This document shows, piece by piece, positions 1-5,511 of a stretch of 5,511 nucleotides of DNA. Under the pieces are notes generated by a model. The model was given only the letters and a program-made list of their open reading frames with translations. It was not told the DNA's origin and ran no database searches. The position numbers and the translations under genes are program-made. Source of the DNA: Rhodospirillales bacterium (GTDB lineage Bacteria; Pseudomonadota; Alphaproteobacteria; Acetobacterales; Acetobacteraceae). The DNA is taken from contig CAHJXG010000353.1 of NCBI GenBank assembly GCA_903644035.1, positions 1 to 5,511 of the forward strand, given 5' to 3'. Numbering within the stretch: the stretch's first letter is position 1; each line of letters starts with the position of its first letter.

Positions 1-1
1 C

Positions 2-964
2 CGGCAATGGTTTGACCGCGAAGGCGTGGACATCATCGTCGAGGTCGCCAACAGCGCGGTCGCCCTCGCGGTCGCAGGCGTCGCGAAGGACAAGAACAAG
101 GTCTACATCAACTCCGGCGCCGCGACCTCCGACCTCACCGCGGCGGGCTGCAACGCCAACACGATCCACTGGGCCTACGACACCTACATGCTGGCCAAGT
201 CCACCGGCGGCGCCATGGTCAAGGCCGGCGGCGACAGCTGGTTCTTCATCACCGCCGACTACGCCTTCGGCCAGGCGCTGCAGCGCGACGTGACCGGCTT
301 CGTCACGGAGGCGGGCGGCAGGGTCGTCGGCAGCGTCAAGTACCCGTTCCCCGGCACGACCGACTTCTCCTCCCTGCTGCTGCAGGCGCAGGCGTCGGGC
401 GCCAAGGTGCTGGGCATCGCCAACGCCGGCGCGGACACCGTGAACACGATCAAGCAGGCGCAGGAGTTCGGCGTCACGGCGAAGATGAAGCTCGCGGGCC
501 TGCTGGTGTTCCTGAGCGACGTGCACTCCATGGGCCTCCCGGTGGCCCAGGGCCTGGTGCTGACCAACAGCTTCTACTGGGACATGAACGACCGCACCCG
601 CGCCTTTGCCGAGCGGCTGCGGCCCAAGAACCCTGCCCGGCGCCCGACCATGGTGCAGGCGGGCACCTATTCGAGCGTGCTGCACTACCTCAAGGTCGCG
701 TCCGCCATGGGCGTCGCGCAGGCGAAGCAGGACGGCGCCGCGACGGTCGCGCAGCTCAAGGCGACGCCGACCGAGGACGACGCGTTCGGGCCGGGCAGGA
801 TCCGGGTCGATGGGCGCAAGGTCCATCCGTCCTATCTGTGGGAGGTCAAGACGCCGGCCGAGAGCAAGGGGCCTTGGGACTACTACAAGCCCGTCGGCAG
901 CACCCCGGCAGACCAGGCGTTCCGCCCGCTCGACAAGGGCGGCTGCGCCCTGGCGGGAAGCTGA
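2..964 (+). CDS. ABC transporter substrate-binding protein, LIV/HAAT type, copy 1 (5'-truncated by window edge)
   Basis: Periplasmic solute-binding protein of the type I periplasmic-binding fold (Peripla_BP_6, LivJ/LivK-like) that would hand a small solute to LivHM. The reading frame is open from base 2 with RQWFDREGVD, which matches residues 85-94 of the third copy. About 84 residues, including the secretion signal, therefore lie upstream; 320 residues are visible and the whole protein would be about 404. Family landmarks by visible residue: NSGAATSDLT at 37-46 (predicted ligand loop), YDTY at 59-62, TADYAFG at 84-90, NAGADT at 141-146, SFYWDMND at 190-197 and the C-terminal GPWDYYKP stretch. 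It aligns to copy 3 without gaps. Only two cysteines are visible (residues 50 and 315), whereas copies 2 and 3 also have cysteines at two further aligned sites. The TGA stop lies 4 nt before the next start. The ligand cannot be read from the sequence. A GTG at 26 is internal, not the start. Confidence 0.93.
   Translation, partial: RQWFDREGVDIIVEVANSAVALAVAGVAKDKNKVYINSGAATSDLTAAGCNANTIHWAYDTYMLAKSTGGAMVKAGGDSWFFITADYAFGQALQRDVTGFVTEAGGRVVGSVKYPFPGTTDFSSLLLQAQASGAKVLGIANAGADTVNTIKQAQEFGVTAKMKLAGLLVFLSDVHSMGLPVAQGLVLTNSFYWDMNDRTRAFAERLRPKNPARRPTMVQAGTYSSVLHYLKVASAMGVAQAKQDGAATVAQLKATPTEDDAFGPGRIRVDGRKVHPSYLWEVKTPAESKGPWDYYKPVGSTPADQAFRPLDKGGCALAGS
227..271 (+). repeat. 45-bp exact repeat, unit in SBP copy 1
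   Basis: This segment is base-for-base identical to 1455-1499 and in the same codon phase, encoding GGDSWFFITADYAFG in both. All synonymous positions across 15 codons agree, while flanking DNA differs. The matching stretch of copy 3 carries several changes. It reflects duplication of the SBP gene or later gene conversion and is not a mobile element. Confidence 0.85.
955..960 (+). promoter_or_regulatory. Shine-Dalgarno-like site for SBP copy 2
   Basis: GGGAAG lies 8 nt before the GTG at 969, inside the last codons of copy 1. It supports choosing that GTG as the start, because the same reading frame is open far upstream through copy 1 and gives no other guide. Confidence 0.5.
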
Positions 965-968
965 AGCG

Positions 969-2195
969 GTGGTTGCGACCCCGACGATCCCGCGCCGTGC
1001 CCTGCTGACCGCCGCCGCGGCTGCGTCCCTGGCCCGCCCGGCCCGCGCTCAGGCGGGCACCGTCAGGATCGGCGTGCTGAACGACCAGTCCGGCGTCTAC
1101 CGGGACATCAGCGGCCCCACCTCGGTCGCCTGCGTGCGCCAGGCGGTCGAGGACGGCGCCCATGGCTTCCCGGTCGAGGTGCTGGTCGGCGACCATCAAA
1201 ACAAGCCCGACATCGGCGCCAGCATCGCCCGGCAGTGGATCGACCGGGACGGCGTCGACATGATCATCGACGTGGCGAACTCCGGCGTGGCGCTGGCGAT
1301 CAACGGCGTGTGCAGGGAGAAGGACCGGGTCTACATCAACTCGACCGGCGCCACCGCCGACCTCACGGGTCCGGCCTGCGCGGCGACGACGGTGCACTGG
1401 ACCTATGACACCTGGATGCTGGCGCACTCCACCGGGGCGGCGATGGTGCAGGCGGGCGGCGACAGCTGGTTCTTCATCACCGCCGACTACGCCTTCGGCA
1501 CGGCGCTGGAGCGGGACACAACGGCCTTCGTCAAGCAGGCCGGCGGCAAGGTGCTGGGCAGCGTGCGGCACCCGTTCCCGGGCAACACCGACTACAGCTC
1601 CTTCCTGCTGCAGGCGCAGTCGTCGCGCGCCAAGGTCGTCGGCATCTGCAACGCCGGCACCGACACGGTGAACACCATCAAGCAGGCGGCCGAGTTCGGC
1701 CTCACCCGGTCGGGCGTGAAGCTCGCGGGCCTGCTGGTGTTCCTCAACGACGTGCACGCCCTGGGGCTGGAGGCGGCGCAGGGCCTGGTGCTGACCGAAA
1801 GCTTCTACTGGGACCTCAACGACCGCACCCGGGCCTTCACCAAGCGCGTGCTGCCCAAGACCGGCGGCGTCCACCCCGCCATGTCCCACGCCGGCTGCTA
1901 CGCCGGCGCGCGGCACTACCTCAAGGCGGTGGCGGACATGGGCGTCGCAGCGGCGAAGCAGGGCGGCGCCGCCACCGTGGTCCGCATGAAGGCGATGCCG
2001 ACCGACGACGATGCGTTCGGCGCAGGCACGATCCGCGCCGACGGGCGCAAGGTCCATCCGGTCTACCTGTTCGAGGTGAAGAAGCCCGGCGAGAGCAAGG
2101 CGCCGTGGGACTACTACAAGCTGATCGCAACCACGCCCGCCGAGCAGGCTTTCCGCCCGCTCGGTGAGGGCGGCTGTCCCTTGGTGCCCGCATGA
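969..2195 (+). CDS. ABC transporter substrate-binding protein, LIV/HAAT type, copy 2
   Basis: Periplasmic solute-binding protein, 408 residues, paralogous to its two neighbours and presumably feeding the same LivHM channel. I chose the GTG at 969 because it follows an SD-like GGGAAG, sits 4 nt after the previous stop, and gives an N-terminus matching copy 3. That N-terminus is a Tat-like signal: R9-R10 followed by ALLT, an alanine-rich core, and a likely cut after ARA at residue 27. Mature landmarks: NDQSGVYRD soon after the cut, GDHQNKPDIG, predicted ligand loop NSTGATADLT (124-133), YDTW (146-149), TADYAFG (171-177), NAGTDT (228-233), SFYWDLND (278-285) and terminal GGCPLVPA. Relative to copy 3 it has three extra residues in the signal region and one extra after GLTR (near 247). 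Cysteines at 115, 137, 310 and 403 are shared with copy 3; C55 and C227 are its own. The ligand loop differs from both neighbours, suggesting a different ligand preference (inference). Its stop overlaps the next start as ATGA. Confidence 0.94.
   Translation: MVATPTIPRRALLTAAAAASLARPARAQAGTVRIGVLNDQSGVYRDISGPTSVACVRQAVEDGAHGFPVEVLVGDHQNKPDIGASIARQWIDRDGVDMIIDVANSGVALAINGVCREKDRVYINSTGATADLTGPACAATTVHWTYDTWMLAHSTGAAMVQAGGDSWFFITADYAFGTALERDTTAFVKQAGGKVLGSVRHPFPGNTDYSSFLLQAQSSRAKVVGICNAGTDTVNTIKQAAEFGLTRSGVKLAGLLVFLNDVHALGLEAAQGLVLTESFYWDLNDRTRAFTKRVLPKTGGVHPAMSHAGCYAGARHYLKAVADMGVAAAKQGGAATVVRMKAMPTDDDAFGAGTIRADGRKVHPVYLFEVKKPGESKAPWDYYKLIATTPAEQAFRPLGEGGCPLVPA
1455..1499 (+). repeat. 45-bp exact repeat, unit in SBP copy 2
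   Basis: Partner of the identical segment at 227-271, in the same codon phase within the paralogous gene. A second shared exact tract of 27 bp, encoding most of KLAGLLVFL, lies further downstream in both copies (near 487-513 and 1718-1744). Confidence 0.85.
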
Positions 2196-3406
2196 CCCAG
2201 ATCTCCCGACGCACGCTGCTCGCCGCCACCGCCGCGGCGCCCTTGATCCGGCCGGCCCGGGCGCAGGGCAAGCCGATCCGCATCGGCGTGATGAACGACC
2301 AGTCCGGCCCCTACCGGGACATCGCCGGCATGGCGTCGGTCTCCGGCGTGCGGCTGGCCGTGCAGGAGATGGCCGGCTCCGTGGGCGCGGAGGTGCTGTT
2401 CGCCGACCACCAGAACAAGCCGGACGTCGGCGCCGGCATCGCCCGGCAGTGGTTCGACCGCGACGGCGTCGACCTGATCATGGACGTGAACACCAGCTCC
2501 GTCGCCTTGGCGGTGAACCAGGTCTGCAAGGAGAAGGACCGCGCCTACATCAACGTCGGCGCCGCGACGACCGACCTGACGGGGCCGCAGTGCACGCCGG
2601 TGACGGTGCACTGGTCCTACGACACCTGGATGCTCGCCCGCTCCACGGGCGGCGCGGTGGCGCAGGCGGGCGGGGACAGCTGGTACTTCCTGACCGCAGA
2701 CTACGTGTTCGGCCAGCAGCTGCAGCGCGACACCACGGGCTTCGTCACCCGCAGCGGCGGCAAGGTGCTCGGCGCGTCGGCGTATCCCTTTCCGGGCACG
2801 ACGGATTTCAGCTCCTTCCTGATCTCCGCCCAGGCGAGCGGCGCCAAGGTGCTGGGCCTTGCCAACGCCGGCACCGACACGGTCAACTCCATCAAGCAGG
2901 CGGTCGAGTTCGGGCTGACCCGGCAGATGAAGATCGCGGCCCTGCTGATGTACATCTCCGACGTGCACGGCCTCGGCCTGGAGACGGCGCAGGGCCTGTA
3001 CATGACGGAGTCGTTCTATTGGGACCTGAACGACCGCACCCGCGCCTTCAGCGAGCGGTTCAAGGCGCTCTACCCCGGGGCACGCCCGAACATGGACAAC
3101 GCCGGCTGCTACGCCGGGGCGCTGCATTACCTCAAGGCCGCGAAGGACATGGGCGTGGCGGCGGCGCAGGCCAGCGGCGCGGCTGCGGTCGCCCGCATGA
3201 AGGCCATGCCGACCATGGACGACGCCTTCGGCGCCGCGCGCATCCGCGAGGACGGGCTGACGCTCTTTCCGACCTACCTGTTCCAGGTCAAGACGCCGGC
3301 CGAGAGCCGGGGACCGTGGGACTACCTCAAGGTCGTGGTCACGACGCCGGCCGAGCAGGCCTGGAAGCCACTCGCCGAGAGCGGGTGCCCGCTGGTGCGC
3401 CTGTGA
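2192..3406 (+). CDS. ABC transporter substrate-binding protein, LIV/HAAT type, copy 3
   Basis: Periplasmic solute-binding protein of 404 residues, the usual size for this LivJ/LivK-like (Peripla_BP_6) group. The ATG start overlaps the copy 2 stop (ATGA) with no strong SD, so it is probably translated by coupling. The N-terminus has a good Tat-type motif, SRRTLL (residues 5-10), an alanine-rich stretch, and PARA with likely cleavage after A24. Landmarks: RIGVMNDQSGPYRD (30-43), ADHQNKPDVG (71-80), predicted ligand loop NVGAATTDLT (121-130), YDTW (143-146), TADYVFG (168-174), NAGTDT (226-231), SFYWDLND (274-281), GPWDYLK (374-380) and terminal SGCPLVRL. Cysteines are at 112, 134, 306 and 399. 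By eye it is about 70% identical to copy 1 over the central region near residues 164-287. The TGA stop is embedded in the GTGA start of livH, so this copy is the one most tightly tied to permease translation. The substrate is unknown. Confidence 0.95.
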   Translation: MTQISRRTLLAATAAAPLIRPARAQGKPIRIGVMNDQSGPYRDIAGMASVSGVRLAVQEMAGSVGAEVLFADHQNKPDVGAGIARQWFDRDGVDLIMDVNTSSVALAVNQVCKEKDRAYINVGAATTDLTGPQCTPVTVHWSYDTWMLARSTGGAVAQAGGDSWYFLTADYVFGQQLQRDTTGFVTRSGGKVLGASAYPFPGTTDFSSFLISAQASGAKVLGLANAGTDTVNSIKQAVEFGLTRQMKIAALLMYISDVHGLGLETAQGLYMTESFYWDLNDRTRAFSERFKALYPGARPNMDNAGCYAGALHYLKAAKDMGVAAAQASGAAAVARMKAMPTMDDAFGAARIREDGLTLFPTYLFQVKTPAESRGPWDYLKVVVTTPAEQAWKPLAESGCPLVRL

Positions 3407-4338
3407 TCAGCATCTTCGGCGTCCCCGGCCCGCTGCTGTTCGGCCAGCTGTCGCTCGGGCTGATCAACGGGGCGTTCTACGCGCTGCTGTCGCTCGGCCT
3501 CGCCGTGATCTTCGGGATGCTGAACATCATCAACTTCGCCCATGGCGCGCTGTTCATGCTGGGCGCGTTCGCGGCGTGGATGATGCTGACGCCGAACACC
3601 TGGCTCGGCATGATCTCGCCCGGCCTCTCGGTGCCGGACTGGCTGGCGATCGGCTACTGGCCGGCACTGATCGTGGCGCCGCTGCTCGTCGGCGCCTTCG
3701 GGCTGCTGCTGGAGCGGACGGTGATCCGCCGGCTTTACAAGCTCGACCATCTTTACGGCCTGCTGCTGACCTTCGGCATGGCGCTGATCATCGAGGGCCT
3801 GGCGCGCAACGCCTTCGGCAGCTCCGGGATGCCGTATCGCATCCCGCAGGCGCTGTCCGGCCCGGTGGACCTCGGCTTCATGTTCATGCCGAAGTATCGG
3901 CTCTGGGTCGTGGTCGCGGCGGCCGGCATGTGCCTGCTCACCTGGTTCGTGATCGAGCGCACCCAGCTCGGCGCGCGCCTCCGCGCGGCGACCGAGAACC
4001 CGGACTTGGTGCAGGCGTTCGGGGTGAACGTGCCGCGCATGATCAGCCTGACCTATGCCGGCGGCGTGGCGCTCGCGGCGTTCGCCGGCGTGCTGGCGGC
4101 TCCGATCTACTCGGTGAACCCGAACATGGGGTCCAACTTCATCATCACCGTGTTCGCGGTCGTGGTGATCGGCGGCATGGGCAGCATCCTCGGCAGCATC
4201 GTCACCGGCTTCGGCCTCGGCATCGTCGAGGGCCTCACGAAGGTGTTCTACCCGCAGGCCTCGGCGACGGTCATCTTCGTCGTCATGGTCATCGTCCTCC
4301 TGGCCCGGCCGGCCGGGCTGTTCGGAAAGGCGGCGTAG
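3403..4338 (+). CDS. livH: Branched-chain amino acid-type ABC transporter permease LivH
   Basis: Integral inner-membrane permease of 311 residues, one half of the LivH-LivM channel through which SBP-delivered solute crosses. The GTG start at 3403 overlaps the preceding TGA. The next in-frame ATG is at residue 39, inside the first membrane region, so the GTG is the sensible choice although no strong SD precedes it. Family marks: GLINGAFYALLSLGLAVIFG (19-38), then NIINFAHGAL (41-50), characteristic of LivH; the cytoplasmic segment RAATENPDLVQAFGVNVPRM (194-213), the EAA-like loop that would dock on an ATPase; and VVIGGMGSILGSIVTGFGLG (254-273). Hydrophobic segments are visible at about 12-38, 47-62, 84-103, 118-135, 166-185, 215-234, 247-275 and 288-303, consistent with the usual LivH topology. 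The ATPase partners LivG/LivF are not in the window. The true substrate may differ from branched-chain amino acids, because this permease family also serves amides, urea, aromatic acids and others. Confidence 0.96.
   Translation: MISIFGVPGPLLFGQLSLGLINGAFYALLSLGLAVIFGMLNIINFAHGALFMLGAFAAWMMLTPNTWLGMISPGLSVPDWLAIGYWPALIVAPLLVGAFGLLLERTVIRRLYKLDHLYGLLLTFGMALIIEGLARNAFGSSGMPYRIPQALSGPVDLGFMFMPKYRLWVVVAAAGMCLLTWFVIERTQLGARLRAATENPDLVQAFGVNVPRMISLTYAGGVALAAFAGVLAAPIYSVNPNMGSNFIITVFAVVVIGGMGSILGSIVTGFGLGIVEGLTKVFYPQASATVIFVVMVIVLLARPAGLFGKAA
4324..4330 (+). promoter_or_regulatory. Shine-Dalgarno site for livM
   Basis: GGAAAGG ends 9 nt before the livM ATG at 4340 and lies within the last codons of livH. 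It supports that ATG as the start. Confidence 0.55.
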
Positions 4339-4339
4339 C

Positions 4340-5323
4340 ATGGGCGTCACCACGGTTCTTCCACGCACGACAGCGGCGCGGCCGTTCAGCGTCTTCGGCT
4401 TCAGCAGCGCGCAGGCGGTGGCGTTCCTGCTGTTGCTGGCCGCCATCGTGCTGGCGCCGTTCGGGATCTACCCGGTGTTCCTGATGAAGGTGCTGTGCTT
4501 CGCGCTGTTCGCCTGCGCCTTCAACCTGCTGATCGGCTTCGTGGGCCTGCTGAGCTTCGGCCATGCCGCCTACTTCGGCATGGGCAGCTACGTCACCGCC
4601 TGGACCGCCAAGACCTGGGGCCTCACGCCGGAGATCGCGATCCTGCTCGGCGGCCTCACCGGCGGCCTGCTCGGCTGCGTGTTCGGCGCGCTCGCCATCC
4701 GGCGGCAGGGGCTGTACTTCGCCATGATCACCCTGGCGCTCGCGCAGATGAACTACTTCTTCTGCCTGCAGGCGCCGTTCACCGGGGGCGAGGACGGCAT
4801 CCAGCAGGTGCCGCGCGGCAACCTGTTCGGCCTGATCTCGCTCCGCAGCGACATGGCGATGTATGTCGTGGTCGCCGTCGTGTTCCTGGTGTTCTTCCTG
4901 CTGATCCACCGCGTCGTGCACTCGCCGTTCGGCCAGGTGCTGAAGGCGATCCGCGAGAACGAGCCGCGGGCGACCTCGCTCGGCTACCGCACCGACGACT
5001 ACAAGCTGATCGCCTTCGTGCTCAGCACCTTCATCGCCGGCATCGCGGGCGGCACCAAGGCGCTGGTGTTCGGCATCGCCACGCTGACCGACGTGAACTA
5101 CGCCATGTCCGGGGAGGTCGTGCTGATGAACCTGCTCGGCGGCATGGGCACGATCTTCGGACCCGTCATCGGCGCGGGCATCATCCAGTGGACCGAGAAC
5201 GCGCTCGCCGGCGCAGGCGCCTGGGTCACGGTGACGCAGGGCGTCATCTTCGTCGCCTGCGTGCTGATGTTCCGCCGCGGCGTCGTGGGGGAGATCGCGG
5301 CGCTGATCAAGCGCCCACTGTAG
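4340..5323 (+). CDS. livM: Branched-chain amino acid-type ABC transporter permease LivM
   Basis: Second inner-membrane permease subunit, 327 residues, pairing with LivH. The ATG lies one base after the livH TAG with an SD-like GGAAAGG upstream. Family marks: an N-terminal cytoplasmic stretch of about 25 residues, hydrophobic 26-41, FNLLIGFVGLLSFGHAAYFG (61-80), the classic LivM G-x-L-S-x-G-H block; TGGEDGI (148-154); cytoplasmic KAIRENEPRATSLGYRTDDY (202-221), the EAA-like ATPase-docking loop; and NLLGGMGTIFGPVIGAGI (264-281). Further hydrophobic segments are visible at about 50-66, 99-120, 127-142, 173-190, 223-237 and 298-311. The protein ends with a short basic tail, IKRPL. In many operons livM is followed at once by livG and livF; here an 84-nt spacer and an unrelated gene follow. 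Confidence 0.96.
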   Translation: MGVTTVLPRTTAARPFSVFGFSSAQAVAFLLLLAAIVLAPFGIYPVFLMKVLCFALFACAFNLLIGFVGLLSFGHAAYFGMGSYVTAWTAKTWGLTPEIAILLGGLTGGLLGCVFGALAIRRQGLYFAMITLALAQMNYFFCLQAPFTGGEDGIQQVPRGNLFGLISLRSDMAMYVVVAVVFLVFFLLIHRVVHSPFGQVLKAIRENEPRATSLGYRTDDYKLIAFVLSTFIAGIAGGTKALVFGIATLTDVNYAMSGEVVLMNLLGGMGTIFGPVIGAGIIQWTENALAGAGAWVTVTQGVIFVACVLMFRRGVVGEIAALIKRPL

Positions 5324-5333
5324 GTCTCCATCC

Positions 5334-5351
5334 CCCGCGCCGGGACGCGGG
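5334..5351 (+). terminator. GC-rich hairpin after livM, possible weak terminator or 3'-end stabiliser
   Basis: A perfect 6-bp inverted repeat, CCCGCG (5334-5339) and CGCGGG (5346-5351), encloses the loop CCGGGA, 10 nt after the livM stop. No T-run follows, so it is not a standard intrinsic terminator. It could partly attenuate read-through into the ligase gene or protect the transcript 3' end. In DNA this GC-rich a short hairpin can also arise by chance. Confidence 0.25.
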
Positions 5352-5398
5352 CCTGAGGAGGCAATCGGCCCGGCCGCCTCTATGCTGCGATGCATCAT

Positions 5399-5403
5399 GG
5401 AGG
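5399..5403 (+). promoter_or_regulatory. Shine-Dalgarno site for the ligase-like gene
   Basis: GGAGG lies 4 nt before the ATG at 5408, a strong core with rather short spacing. An in-frame ATG at 5390 has no comparable site at a usable distance, so 5408 is preferred. Confidence 0.6.
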
Positions 5404-5407
5404 TCTC

Positions 5408-5511
5408 ATGTCACTGATCCCCCGCGTGCAGCCCGGCCGCTTCCATGTCGAGAGCCTGTTCCGCCCCGAGTCCGTCGCCATCATCGGCGCCGGCACCGAG
5501 CTGGGCGGGAC
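5408..5511 (+). CDS. Putative acetate/acyl-CoA ligase family protein (NDP-forming), N-terminal fragment
   Basis: Only 34 complete codons are visible before the window ends. After a lead of about 15 residues, the segment SLFRPESVAIIGAGTELGG (residues 16-34) matches the opening of the CoA-binding Rossmann domain found at the N-terminus of ADP-forming acetate--CoA ligase and related acyl-CoA synthetases. In that family an (L)F-x-P-x-S-V-A-(V/I)-I-G-A pattern begins the nucleotide-like fold. Such enzymes convert a carboxylic acid plus CoA and a nucleoside triphosphate to an acyl-CoA, in the cytoplasm. The start is supported by GGAGG just upstream. It lies 84 nt after livM in the same direction, so it may share the transcript; a link between the imported solute and this enzyme is inference. 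A shorter CoA-binding protein cannot be excluded from this fragment. Confidence 0.7.
   Translation, partial: MSLIPRVQPGRFHVESLFRPESVAIIGAGTELGG

Noticed and set aside
26..28. GTG at 26 as the start of SBP copy 1.
   Set aside because: The frame is open to the window edge and the preceding codons encode the conserved RQWFDREG, so the gene begins outside the window.
606..968. N-terminal extension of SBP copy 2 back to 606, overlapping copy 1.
   Set aside because: The extension is an Arg/Ser/Pro-rich shadow of copy 1. The GTG at 969 gives a proper secretion signal aligned with copy 3.
2164..3402. N-terminal extension of LivH back to 2164, giving an apparent 724-residue fusion.
   Set aside because: The added part is an out-of-frame, Arg-rich reading of SBP copy 3. 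LivH homology begins right after the GTG at 3403 and yields the normal family length.
5358..5380. Second inverted repeat GAGGC...GCCTC in the spacer after livM.
   Set aside because: A 5-bp stem with a 13-nt loop and no T-run is weak in DNA of this GC content.
5358..5386. Possible promoter for the ligase-like gene: TATGCT at 5381-5386 as -10 and GAGGCA at 5358-5363 as -35, 17 nt apart.
   Set aside because: The -10 matches 4 of 6 consensus bases and the -35 only 3 of 6. Such matches are expected by chance, so the site is not called.
5389..5396. Perfect 8-bp palindrome GATGCATC just before the ligase start.
   Set aside because: It is short and single, with no second copy nearby to suggest an operator. 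It could bind a regulator, but nothing in the window supports that.
846..5398. Long open frames on the minus strand (for example 846-2057, 2114-3127, 3322-4446, 4289-5398).
   Set aside because: They lie antisense to clearly conserved genes. Their translations are rich in His, Arg, Asp and Gln with no recognisable motifs, the usual by-product of GC-rich codon use.

Overview
The window is GC-rich and densely coding on the + strand only. It carries most of a branched-chain amino acid-type (LIV/HAAT family) ABC uptake operon. GC-ending codons, the Tat-like secretion signals and the type of solute-binding protein suggest a high-GC proteobacterium, most likely an alphaproteobacterium of the Rhodospirillales/Acetobacteraceae or Bradyrhizobium kind. 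That placement is inferred from style, not from a marker gene.

Layout: three full-size, clearly paralogous periplasmic solute-binding proteins (SBPs) lie head to tail. The first is cut by the left edge (2-964), the second is 969-2195 and the third 2192-3406. They are followed by the two membrane permeases livH (3403-4338) and livM (4340-5323). Junctions are extremely tight: a 4-nt gap, an ATGA overlap, a GTGA overlap and a 1-nt gap, so this reads as one translationally coupled polycistron. After an 84-nt spacer with a GC-rich hairpin, a new gene starts at 5408. Its 34 visible residues look like the CoA-binding N-terminus of an acetate/acyl-CoA ligase (NDP-forming) type enzyme.

How they would work together: the SBPs capture solutes in the periplasm and deliver them to a single LivH-LivM channel. 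The ATPases LivG and LivF are needed to power it, but neither lies within the window; they must be upstream, beyond the ligase or elsewhere. The adjacent ligase gene hints, weakly, that the imported compound may be a carboxylic acid activated to a CoA thioester rather than a classical branched-chain amino acid.

Nothing here is a clearly new system. The most notable points are the triplication of the SBP gene before a single permease pair, the patchwork of near-identical DNA between copies, paired cysteine differences between copies, and divergence of the predicted ligand-loop residues. No tRNA, rRNA, CRISPR, insertion sequence or phage element was seen, and no stretch over 300 bases lacks a gene.
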